Part shown: one piece after another, positions 1-7,900 of the stretch
Numbering within the stretch: position 1 is the stretch's first letter
How the letters are laid out: each line of letters opens with the position of its first letter
Assembly: GCA_031288985.1 (NCBI GenBank)
Contig: JAITQH010000125.1
Coordinates: forward strand, 1 to 14,012
Direction of reading: 5' to 3'
Length of the DNA stretch: 14,012 nt
From: Candidatus Methanoplasma sp.
Lineage (GTDB): Archaea > Thermoplasmatota > Thermoplasmata > Methanomassiliicoccales > Methanomethylophilaceae
Position numbers and translations under genes: made by a program
Notes under the pieces: generated by a model
What the model saw: the letters and a program-made list of their open reading frames with translations, nothing else
Told to the model about the DNA's origin: nothing
Databases searched by the model: none

Positions 1-1
1 C

Positions 2-274
2 GCCTTCGGATGCCCCTCGATGGGGAACGAGGTCCTCGAAGAAGAGGAGTTCGAACCCATGTTCAGCTCACTTGAAGGACAGCTTGGCGGGAAGACCTTG
101 GCGCTGTTCGGGTCCTATGGATGGGGGGACGGAGAATGGATGCGCTCGTGGGAATCCAGATGTAAGAGCCTGGGTGCGAACCTTGTGTCGGAAGGGGTGA
201 TCGCGAATGAGGCGCCCGATGCGGCCGCGGCAGACGAATGCCGCAGGCTGGGCGCCGCGCTTGCCTCGTCATGA
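2..274 (+). CDS. Flavodoxin, C-terminal part (5' end outside window)
   Basis: This is the last 90 codons of a flavodoxin, a small soluble FMN protein that carries electrons between redox enzymes. The reading frame is already open at base 2 and encodes AFGCPSMGNEVLEEEEFEP, the usual flavodoxin segment around the second FMN loop. It is followed by LFGSYGWGDGEWM, whose Tyr/Trp and Gly/Asp residues match the loop that packs on the isoalloxazine ring. Flavodoxins are usually about 140-150 aa, so roughly 50 residues, including the N-terminal phosphate-binding loop, lie upstream of the window. An ATG at base 20 falls inside the conserved domain and is not a credible start. It is the only + strand gene here and converges with the cysteine-cluster gene. 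The stop is TGA. The family call is firm; the redox partner cannot be told. Confidence 0.9.
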   Translation, partial: AFGCPSMGNEVLEEEEFEPMFSSLEGQLGGKTLALFGSYGWGDGEWMRSWESRCKSLGANLVSEGVIANEAPDAAAADECRRLGAALASS

Positions 275-280
275 ACAGTA

Positions 281-325
281 TGCCGGTCGGCAAGGCCAAC
301 ATGATCTCCATAGGGCCGACCGGCA
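281..325. terminator. Inverted repeat between convergent genes, possible bidirectional terminator
   Basis: Bases 281-291 (TGCCGGTCGGC) are the exact reverse complement of 315-325 (GCCGACCGGCA), giving an 11-bp perfect stem with a 23-nt loop. It lies 6 nt after the flavodoxin stop and 6 nt after the stop of the opposing cysteine-cluster gene, so it is almost symmetrically placed between two convergent 3' ends. Neither strand has a clear T-run after the stem, which archaeal intrinsic terminators usually need. It could instead be an mRNA 3'-end stabiliser or a protein-binding palindrome. Confidence 0.5.
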
Positions 326-331
326 GAAATC

Positions 332-1459
332 TCATACGAACGCGCCGATCGTCGGTGCGTCCAAACGATCCATATCGTAGAATATTATCGCTTCTTTCAT
401 CGCTTCAGCCCCCGTTCCGACGCCCATGAAGTGATCCAGCATCGATGCCCTCCACATAAGATCCAGAACGGTCGTCGAAAGGCATCCGTAGTATGCATTG
501 GCCATGTCGTCTTCGTATTCGTTGTAATCAATGAGGGAGAACACGCTGCCCATGAAGCTGTCTCTGTGGTTGAGGATGCTTATGTAATCCTCCATGACCT
601 TCCCCGCGTCGGGGCTGAGCGGCCTTAACGGGATGGAGTCGGTGGGGGACTTTCCTTTGAGAATTGCGTCGCCCTCGTCGTCCAGGACCTTCCATTCCAC
701 GGTCCCGCCGGACTCGTCCACCATGAATATATTCCAATTCCAGTCCCTGTCGCAGTATATGGGGACGCTGAGCGGGTCGTTGGTGGCCATGGACTCGGCG
801 GCGACGGACCTTGCGGCCTCTTCCAACCCCTCCATGTCCGGCGCGGAGCCAGTTGGGAGTCCTTTGAGGGTCATGACCGGCTCCATCTGCGCCGCCTCCA
901 TTATCGCGCTCAGACGGGAAAGATCGGTGAATCCCGCGAGGTTGTCCGACACCGACGATCTCAGCAGAGCCTGATCGGACATCACCCCTGCGTCCTTGCA
1001 GTTGCGATAGAACTGTTTGTACACGTCGCCCGCCTCTCTGACGGCCTTTCCGATCCTTCCGTCGGCGGCCTTCACGATCTGCGCCGCCTCTTCGCGGGCA
1101 TCGTTCCCTTTGCCCGTCCAGACTCCCCTGCATGAGAGATTCAGCTCTACTTTGACCCTCTCCCCCACATATATGTGGTACGGGAACTGTCTGCAGTATG
1201 CGGGGCGCCTGCCGTATATGCCGCATCTCCTGTCGTTGAGGAACACGCACGACCCTCTCCCTTTCTTGAGGGCCAACGCGAAATACGGATCCTGTGTTTT
1301 GCTTTTCACAAGCTCTTTGGGGTGGTTCTCTCTGAAGAACAGCCTTTCTTCGGGCAAAACTTCCGGCTGACACAGGCAGCACATGCCGCATCCTTCCGGG
1401 CATTCCGCCTTCCTTCCTTCCACATCAGAATAATCCACATCATAGTCAGCCACAGACAT
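332..1459 (-). CDS. YkgJ-family cysteine-cluster (zinc/iron-chelating) protein with long C-terminal region
   Basis: The protein has 375 aa if started at the ATG at 1457-1459. The frame can be extended to a TTG three codons earlier, but ATG is the simpler choice. Near the N-terminus are C20, C24, C27, C28 and C30 (CPEGCGMCCLC), then C71, C79 (CGIYGRRPAYC, with C89) and C110 (NLSCRGVW). This spacing, with the IYGRRPAYCRQFPY segment, is typical of the YkgJ-like CxxxCxxC family, thought to bind zinc or an iron-sulfur cluster; its biochemical role is unknown. Family members are commonly about 100-240 aa. Here about 260 residues follow the cysteine domain, contain no recognised motif, and end in a mixed helical region. 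It overlaps pyrC by 14 nt as the last gene of a five-gene operon. No signal peptide or membrane segment is visible. Stop TGA. Confidence 0.82.
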   Translation of the reverse strand: MSVADYDVDYSDVEGRKAECPEGCGMCCLCQPEVLPEERLFFRENHPKELVKSKTQDPYFALALKKGRGSCVFLNDRRCGIYGRRPAYCRQFPYHIYVGERVKVELNLSCRGVWTGKGNDAREEAAQIVKAADGRIGKAVREAGDVYKQFYRNCKDAGVMSDQALLRSSVSDNLAGFTDLSRLSAIMEAAQMEPVMTLKGLPTGSAPDMEGLEEAARSVAAESMATNDPLSVPIYCDRDWNWNIFMVDESGGTVEWKVLDDEGDAILKGKSPTDSIPLRPLSPDAGKVMEDYISILNHRDSFMGSVFSLIDYNEYEDDMANAYYGCLSTTVLDLMWRASMLDHFMGVGTGAEAMKEAIIFYDMDRLDAPTIGAFV

Positions 1460-2708
1460 CCTCTCCAAGGCGGCCGCCGCAGAACTCTCCGCCTTGCAAC
1501 TGTATCTGCCCCCTCAATAATACAGTATCGGGGAAAATCGCCTCCCAGCCGTCATACGGCGAATATCCCGCCTTGCTGTGCAGCTTCCTTTCATCGATCT
1601 CCGACGCCCTGTGCAGGTCGAACACCGACAGGTCGGCGTCGAACCCTGCCTCGATCCTGCCCTTTTTTATGCCGAACGCATCGGCGGGGGTGCGGGACCC
1701 CATGGCCGACGCCTGCGCCGCGGAGATCGTTCCTTTGCGGACCATGTTCATCACTATGGGCATCGATGTCTCGACCCCGGGGATCCCGCCGGGCGCGGAA
1801 TCGAAATCCTGCGCCTTCTCGGCCAGGGTGTGGGGGGCGTGGTCGGTGCCGAACATTGAGGCCTTTCCTTCAAGGAACGCTTTGTACAGGGCGTCGCGGG
1901 CGGACGGCTCCCTTATCGGAGGATTTGTTTTGTAATATGCGCCGGTGTTTCTGTCGACGTCAAAGAACAGATGGTGCAGGGCCACCTCGGTGGTGAACCC
2001 AAGCTCCGCCGCCGCCGCAAGCGTTTCCGCGGTGGTGCAATGGCATATGTTGATCTTTGCGCCTTTGAAGCGGGCCAGCCTTCTGACGGCATTGCGCTCC
2101 GCTTCCGCCGGCCTGTTCCGAAGGTGGTCGCGTGCGGAACGCTCCGCCTCTTTGAGTATGAATCTGTCGTCCTCCGCATGGACGCTTGTCCTCTTCCCCG
2201 TCCTCGCTATCGATTGCATTGCGGCCGCGATCTCGTCGTCGTCGTTCATCAGGATGTTGCCTGTGGTGGATCCCATGAAGATCTTGAATCCTACGGAGAT
2301 GGGCGCAAGAAGCGCGGCGTTGCACCCGGGCGTGACGGCGGCGAACAGTCCGTAGTCCACATACGCCTTCTTTTTTATCGCGCTCTTCTTTTCCAGCATC
2401 GAACGCACATTGGAGGCGGGGGGAACGGTGTTCGGCATGTCCAGCACGCAGGTCACTCCCCCGTGAAGCGCGGACAGCGTCCCGGATGCGAAATCTTCTT
2501 TGTGGGTGAGTCCGGGATCTCTGAAATGCACGTGGGGATCCACGAATCCCGGCAGGATGAGTTTGCTGCCGCCCATGTCCAGCCTCTTCTCCCCTCCGCG
2601 AACGACCTTGCCGACGGCTGCGATCTTTCCGTCGGAAATTCCTATCTCGGCGTAAGTGATCTCCCCGTTGATCAGCGCCTTTCCTTCCAAAACCAGATCC
2701 AGATCCAT
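1446..2708 (-). CDS. pyrC: Dihydroorotase
   Basis: The 420-aa protein interconverts N-carbamoyl-aspartate and dihydroorotate, the third step of pyrimidine synthesis in the cytoplasm. The amidohydrolase fold is clear. GFVDPHVHFRDPG supplies metal ligands H59 and H61, FKIFMGSTTGN carries K142 (possible carboxylated lysine bridging the metals), SVHAED gives H177, ICHCTT gives H223, and MFGTDHAPH gives the catalytic D289. Length and motifs fit the long (class I) dihydroorotases rather than the roughly 350-aa E. coli type. D-hydantoinase or allantoinase are related alternatives, but HVHFRDPG and DMPNT favour dihydroorotase. The ATG is 1 nt after the AMMECR1 stop and is preceded by a GAGGG ribosome-binding site (2715-2719), which supports this start. 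No other pyrimidine gene is adjacent. Stop TGA inside the start of the next gene. Confidence 0.93.
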   Translation of the reverse strand: MDLDLVLEGKALINGEITYAEIGISDGKIAAVGKVVRGGEKRLDMGGSKLILPGFVDPHVHFRDPGLTHKEDFASGTLSALHGGVTCVLDMPNTVPPASNVRSMLEKKSAIKKKAYVDYGLFAAVTPGCNAALLAPISVGFKIFMGSTTGNILMNDDDEIAAAMQSIARTGKRTSVHAEDDRFILKEAERSARDHLRNRPAEAERNAVRRLARFKGAKINICHCTTAETLAAAAELGFTTEVALHHLFFDVDRNTGAYYKTNPPIREPSARDALYKAFLEGKASMFGTDHAPHTLAEKAQDFDSAPGGIPGVETSMPIVMNMVRKGTISAAQASAMGSRTPADAFGIKKGRIEAGFDADLSVFDLHRASEIDERKLHSKAGYSPYDGWEAIFPDTVLLRGQIQLQGGEFCGGRLGEDVCG

Positions 2709-2709
2709 T

Positions 2710-3291
2710 TTATTCCCTCTTTATCCCCCCGCGCGGACTCACCTCTGAGAATACCTCGCCTTGGAACGAGGATATCTTTGCTTCAGGGTTCGTCCATGCG
2801 TCTCTGCGGAGCCCCGCTTTCAGGGAGAGGCGCGCAAGGTACTCCGTGGCGTTCCAGTTCCATTCGACGGGGACCTGGGGCAGGAAGAGCCCCCTTCTGC
2901 CGTGAAGATCGATCATCAGGCCGTCCCTGCCTATCTTTATCTTCGACATCAGATCCTCAGGCGACGTGCTGTTCATCTCCATGGGGGCTGTGAGAACGGT
3001 CACAGAGAATGTGCATCTCGACGCCTCTTCGGGCGTCAGGTCGGGAAATCGGGCGTCGTGGCATGCGGCCGCCGCAGAACTCAGCAAAGCTTCGCCCAGA
3101 GAAAGACGGGGTTCGGGATATCCGACGCATCCCCTCAGGACGCCCGAAGGATGTTCCGATATCGTGACGAACACGCCCTTGCGCTCGGAGAACGACGCGG
3201 GAAACCGTATGTCCGCGCGTCTGCCTTCCGTCTCCGCCTCGGCCGCCGCTCTGGCCGCCCTGACGGCCGTCTCTCCGTCCCGATCGTCCAT
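2710..3291 (-). CDS. AMMECR1 domain protein
   Basis: This 193-aa protein consists essentially of one AMMECR1 domain. The signature LRGCVGYPEP is at residues 52-61, preceded by GVFVTI at 39-44 and followed by the DARFPDL segment (79-85), FSVTVLTAP (95-103) and GLFLPQVPVEW (134-144). The family occurs in archaea, bacteria and eukaryotes (human AMMECR1 is disease-linked) and is proposed to have an enzymatic or nucleotide-related role; no reaction is established. C55 in the LRGC motif is the most conserved cysteine of the family and is present. Spacing to both neighbours is 1 nt, so it is surely co-transcribed with them. The start ATG lies 1 nt past the stop of the 153-aa gene. Stop TAA. The family call is very secure, the function unknown. 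Confidence 0.92.
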   Translation of the reverse strand: MDDRDGETAVRAARAAAEAETEGRRADIRFPASFSERKGVFVTISEHPSGVLRGCVGYPEPRLSLGEALLSSAAAACHDARFPDLTPEEASRCTFSVTVLTAPMEMNSTSPEDLMSKIKIGRDGLMIDLHGRRGLFLPQVPVEWNWNATEYLARLSLKAGLRRDAWTNPEAKISSFQGEVFSEVSPRGGIKRE

Positions 3292-3292
3292 C

Positions 3293-3754
3293 TCATTCGT
3301 CCGTCTTCGGCTTTGCGGTCTTGCTCTTCCGGGGCGCGGGGTCTATGTTGACCTTTTCCGGTTCCGTCTTGGTCTCTCTGGCGGCCCTTTTGGCCGCCCC
3401 TGCGGAGCGCTGGGCCTGATGCTCCGTGCTGTTCACGAGATCTTTGACGTGGTCGGGTATCGGCGCGGCCTGTATGAGGGCGTTCAGACCCATCAGGAAC
3501 TCGATGCCGACGGCCGTGAAATGCCTCTGCACCTCCGGATCGTTGATGGCCGCGAAGGCATCGACGGCGAATCCCTTGACGCGCTCGGACTGTTTGTCGA
3601 TCTCGTCCTCGGCCTTTTTCTTCTCGGCTTTCACCGTCTCGAACAGGATCTCCTTCTCTTCTCTGATTATGCGCTCGACCATTCTTCTGTTCTCGCGGAA
3701 GAACCTCTCCAGATCCGGATCCGAGTACCTTCCGCCTTCTTTGTCTTCAGTCAT
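3293..3754 (-). CDS. Unrecognised helical protein with basic tail, in ArsA-like operon
   Basis: I do not recognise this 153-aa protein. Residues 12-65 are strongly charged and helical (ERFFRENRRMVERII, then ETVKAEKKKAEDEIDKQ), likely forming a coiled coil. Residues 62-110 form a less charged helical core (DPEVQRHFTAVGIEFLMGL, then PIPDHVKDLV). Residues from about 115 on are low-complexity and rich in Lys, Arg, Ala and Pro. It has no cysteine, no signal peptide and no clear transmembrane segment. The start ATG overlaps the end of the ArsA-like gene by 8 nt, and the stop is 1 nt from AMMECR1, so translation is probably coupled to the ATPase. It is a real gene on position and codon usage. A role as partner or substrate-binding factor of the ATPase is a guess from coupling alone. 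Stop TGA. Confidence 0.75.
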   Translation of the reverse strand: MTEDKEGGRYSDPDLERFFRENRRMVERIIREEKEILFETVKAEKKKAEDEIDKQSERVKGFAVDAFAAINDPEVQRHFTAVGIEFLMGLNALIQAAPIPDHVKDLVNSTEHQAQRSAGAAKRAARETKTEPEKVNIDPAPRKSKTAKPKTDE

Positions 3755-4925
3755 GTTTCTTCCTCCGAAATTTTATTGTGAGTCCGTCGTCGTCGAACTC
3801 GGCTCCCAAAAGGTCTGCGTCCGCCAGCGTAAGCGGCAGAGCTATCTTCCTTTTCTGGGCGCCCGTCGCGATTATGATAGAGCTGTCGTGCGTTTTAAAC
3901 AGTTCTATTTCCGAAGGATCCACGAACGGCATCTTTATGTGCAGCCTGTCCACCCCTTTCTCGGAGGTAAAACGCATGGGGCTGGACCGGGCGTACGTCG
4001 CAGTGGGATCCGAATCCCCGAATATCATGTCGGCCAGGGCCTCCAGCTTCTTGCGGCCCCTCATCTCCGTCGGGAACTGGTATGCCTCCATTATCTTCAG
4101 GGGGTCGAACGCATCGTGTATCATCTGCATGTATCCCGCCTGCTCCTCCAGCCTGCTTTTGAGGAAATCGCCGTCTGCGTCCGGCGGCAGGACCTTGTTC
4201 ACGATCAGGCACTCCACCGTTTTGTTGTACAGGCACAGATAGGTGTATGAGCGCATCGTCTCGTTGATGGGCATCCTCTCCGGGTTCAGCACCAGCCGTA
4301 TCGTCGTCTGCTCCGGATCCTCCAGCACCTCTTTCACGCGCTCCATGTCGTTCTTGATGCCTTCGATGCTGTCCATGACCTCTTTGGAAGGCAGCGGGAA
4401 TTCCAGCACCTTGCCGACCGTCGCCCTTGCTATCACAAGCAGCCTTTTCATAACCCCGAACATCTTGTCGATGTACCAATTGGAGACGTCCGGGAAGCTC
4501 ATGAGCCTCAGCGTCTCTCCTGTGGGGGCGGTGTCGATTATCACGACGTCGTAGGCGCCGCTGTCCCTGAACTGCAGGACGTAGAACAGCGCGGCGGCCA
4601 TCTCCATGCCGGGAAGGATCGCCATCTCCTCCGCCGATATGTCCTCCAATCCCTGGGAGACCATCAGCGCCGAGATGTAGTCCTTGATGGTGGACCATTT
4701 GGTCCTCATCTCGTGGATGATGTTCAGTTCCAATGCGTCAAGGTTCTCGTCGATCTTCGTGACCTCGGCGGATATGTCCTTGCCCAATGAGTCTCCGAGC
4801 GAATGGGCCGTGTCCACGCTCATGATTATCGTGCGGTATCCCATCTCGGCAGACCGTATGGCGGTCGCGGCCGCGACCGACGTCTTCCCTACGCCGCCCT
4901 TGCCGTTGTAGATTATCGTCCGCAT
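3747..4925 (-). CDS. ArsA/Get3-family ATPase with C-terminal HSP20-like domain
   Basis: The protein has 392 aa from the ATG at 4923-4925. An in-frame TTG three codons upstream is less likely, because the TATA box is placed for transcription to begin almost at this ATG. The N-terminus holds the deviant Walker A motif GKGGVGKT (8-15). Switch I is VDTAHSLGD (37-45) and switch II is DTAPTGETLRLMSFPD (131-146), the hallmark of ArsA/Get3 (TRC40) ATPases. Residues about 325-390 (LHIKMPF, then ATGAQKRKIALPL, then GLTIKF) fit the ArsA-associated HSP20-like domain. There is one ATPase domain, not two as in E. coli ArsA. No CxxC zinc motif of eukaryotic Get3 and no cluster of arsenite-binding cysteines is seen, so arsenite export is doubtful. 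A targeting-chaperone or client-handling role is possible. First gene of the operon; stop TGA. Confidence 0.88.
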   Translation of the reverse strand: MRTIIYNGKGGVGKTSVAAATAIRSAEMGYRTIIMSVDTAHSLGDSLGKDISAEVTKIDENLDALELNIIHEMRTKWSTIKDYISALMVSQGLEDISAEEMAILPGMEMAAALFYVLQFRDSGAYDVVIIDTAPTGETLRLMSFPDVSNWYIDKMFGVMKRLLVIARATVGKVLEFPLPSKEVMDSIEGIKNDMERVKEVLEDPEQTTIRLVLNPERMPINETMRSYTYLCLYNKTVECLIVNKVLPPDADGDFLKSRLEEQAGYMQMIHDAFDPLKIMEAYQFPTEMRGRKKLEALADMIFGDSDPTATYARSSPMRFTSEKGVDRLHIKMPFVDPSEIELFKTHDSSIIIATGAQKRKIALPLTLADADLLGAEFDDDGLTIKFRRKKHD

Positions 4926-4944
4926 ACGGCCCAAACCGCGTTAA

Positions 4945-4957
4945 TGATATAAAAACA
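4945..4957 (-). promoter_or_regulatory. TATA box for the ArsA-like operon, leaderless start predicted
   Basis: On the minus strand this reads TGTTTTTATATCA, a good archaeal TATA element centred near 4950. Archaeal transcription usually begins about 25-27 nt downstream, which is 4923-4925 and coincides with the ATG of the ArsA-like gene. A leaderless mRNA is therefore likely, and it argues against the in-frame TTG at 4932-4934. The only AT-rich stretch of this 54-nt intergenic gap is here. Confidence 0.6.
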
Positions 4958-4962
4958 GGGAC

Positions 4963-4981
4963 GAGTCCGGCCTGCGGACTC
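4963..4981 (-). terminator. Hairpin plus T-run terminator of the SNF2 gene
   Basis: GAGTCCG (4963-4969) and CGGACTC (4975-4981) form a perfect 7-bp stem with a 5-nt loop. The stem begins within the SNF2 stop codon (4980-4982). On the minus strand it is followed 7 nt later by a TTTTT run (4951-4955). That T-run is also part of the TATA element of the next operon, so terminator and promoter overlap. Confidence 0.5.
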
Positions 4982-7900
4982 ATGCGTCCTCTATCAGCTT
5001 CCTCAGTTCCTTCACGGACATCCCGGCGACCTTGTCGCTCCCTTCCAGCAGAGAATCCGCCAGGTCCCGTTTGGTGCTGTGCAGCCTGATTATCTTCTCT
5101 TCTATGGTGTTCTCGCCCACCAGCCGATACACCGTGACAGGACGGGTCTGTCCGATGCGGTGCGCCCTGTCGGACGCCTGATCCTCAACGGCGGGGTTCC
5201 ACCACGGATCCAGATGTATGACGAAATCCGCCCCCGTGAGATTGAGGCCCAACCCCCCTGCTTTGAGGCTTATCAGGAACAGGGTCGCCTCTCCCGATTG
5301 GAACCTGTCGACGAGGCGCCCCCTCTCGGAGACCGGCGTGGATCCGTCCAGATAGAGATAGTTTATCCCTTCGGCGTTCAGCTCTTCCCTTGCCAGGTTC
5401 AGATGTGTGACGAACTGGCTGAAGACCAGGGAACGGTGCCCGGCGCCGGCCAGTTCGCGGACGATGTCCATGAACGCGGACATCTTGGACGACCGTATCC
5501 CGGAGTTCGGATCCACCAGGCGGGGGTTGCAGCTGGCCTGCCTGAGTCGGGTGATCTCGGCCAGCACGCGCATGTTCCCCGTAGCGTCGTCGCCGCTGTC
5601 GAGCCGTTCCACCGCCTGCAGTCTGACCGCCTCGTAGAACGCCGCCTCATCTTCCGTAAGGCATATCTTCTTCACGATCTCCGTCTTCGGAGGGAGTTCG
5701 TCAAGGACCGATGACTTCGTCCTCCTGAGGATGAACGGCGCGATCAGCTTCTTGAGGTGCGCCCTTCCCTCCTCGCCCTTGGATATGAACCTCTCCGAGA
5801 AGCTTGAAAGTGGACCGAGCATCCCGGGGTTTATGAAATTGAAGAGGCTCCACGCCTCCGACAGATTGTTCTGCACCGGCGTCCCTGTAAGTATGAGCCT
5901 GAAGGACGCCCGGATCGACATGGCGGCCCTGGACGTCTTGGTGGCGTAGTTCTTGATGCTGTGCGCCTCGTCCAGAATGGCGACGGACCATTCGCGGGAT
6001 GCGAAGAGCTTCTCCTCGGACTGAAGGAGGCCGTAGGACGTTATCAGCACGTCGCCGGGGTGCAGCGACGACATCGCGCCCTCCCTGTCGTCCGCAGGCA
6101 GGGTTACCGGGTTCAGACCGGGAGCGAACTTCCTGACCTCGTTGATCCAATTGGGGATCACGGATACGGGAGAGACCACCAGCCCCGGCCCGGACCTCGA
6201 ATCCCGGAGGAGCATGCATATGGCCTGAACGGTCTTGCCCAGCCCCATGTCGTCGGCCAGGCAGGCTCCCGCCCCCCAGGTTGACAGCCGGGCCATCCAT
6301 CTGAATCCGTCTGCCTGATACGGTCTGAGTTCGCCGTTCAGCCCGGGCGGTACGTCCTCTTCCACCTTCCCTTTGATCTTGGCCCTAAGATCCGCCCAGA
6401 CTGCGTCGTTCCGCAGAGACTCCACCGAATCCATGAGTTCCCCGACGGACGCGGCCGCGAAACGGTTCAGGCGTATCCCGTCCTTGGTGTCGGCCACCGC
6501 ATAAAGCTGATCGAGCTGCCTTTTGAGCTGTTTGCTGAGGGCGATGAACTCCCCCTTGCCCAGTTCCACGAAACGGCGTTTGCTTTTCGCCGCCGCACTC
6601 AGCAGCTCTCTGAAGGTCATGACCTTCTCGCCGTCGACGTTCAGATCCCCCTCCAGGTCGAACCAATTGCTCCCGCTGTCCAGACGCAGGCTGAGGTCGG
6701 GGAAGTCTGCGGCCCCGAATATTTTGAACCTCTCCCCTTCCGGCCATTCCGTCACCGATATGTCTTCGTGCCTCTTCAGGACCTCCAGAATATCCAGGGA
6801 GTCCATGGGATCCTCGATGGTTATCAGGCCTCCCTCCTCGGACACGCTCTCCAGCGGCTGTATCTCGGCCATCAGCGCATCGTACCGAGACCTTTCCAAT
6901 TCCAAGTTTCTGTTCGCACGGAACGTCTTGCCGTCGTGATTGCACACCACGGTCCTCCCGCCCATTCCCGGTTTGAGATACGGCGGGCGGTCGCCGAAAG
7001 GCTTGATGAACAGTTCTGCTTTCATCCCCAGGCCGGCGGGAAGGATCTGCACCCGTATGCGGGAATCCGGTTCCACGATCTCGGCGTCCTCCGAATCCTG
7101 CGCCAGATCCGAATGGACGGTGGCAAACGATGACAGCACCTTCACGGTATGCGCAAGCTTCTCCGCGCCTTCCTCCGGTACGATTATTTTGCTGTCTCTT
7201 ATGGCGGATATGACATTCATCTGTTTTTCGTTCAGATCGACGACCTTGTACCGCGTGTTGGTCTCCTGTATGAGGGATATGCCGTCCCTGCTGTTCACGA
7301 TGTCCGTCCCGATCTCATATCCTCTCGCCGTCCGCTCCACCACTATGTCCGGCTGTCCGGACACCAGCTCCAAGGGGATGCCCGTGTCTCTCAGGAACAG
7401 GTTGGGGTGGCCTGCCAGCTCTTTGAATATCGTGCCTTTCTCCACCAGGTCGTATCTCCAATCGTTCGAGGGCACTATGCACTTGCCGGCGCGAAGATCC
7501 TGTTCCGTCATGCCCTCCGCATGCCCGCTCCTGATGTCTCTGAGCGCCACCCTCCTTCCGTTGCTCCAGCCGCCCTTCACTTTCCACTTCTGCAGGACCG
7601 GCTGCACCGCCCAGTTGTCGGGATAGACCTCGTAAGCCAGGCGGACGGCGCTCTTTGAAGTCTTGGCCGCGCCGACCTCGCTGCTCAGCATCATCACCAA
7701 TTTGTCCAGGTTCAGCGCCCACTTCTCCAAGATGCGGAAATGGGACAGCGCGGGTTCGAATCCCACATCTTCCCTGATCTCCTCGTACATTTCCGCAATA
7801 TCCCGCCGATTGTTCATCTTTTTCAGGGCGTATGCGGCCTCCAGCGCAATTGCCGAATATCCGTTCTTCCGCGCGGCATCGATGTTTTCCGATATGCGGT

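Noticed and set aside
528..1403. Long Arg/Gly-rich minus-strand frame
   Set aside because: Composition is typical of an out-of-frame reading of GC-rich coding DNA; the cysteine-cluster gene explains the region.
4932..4934. TTG start for the ArsA-like gene
   Set aside because: It would add only MGR, and the TATA position predicts transcription beginning about at the ATG nine bases further on.
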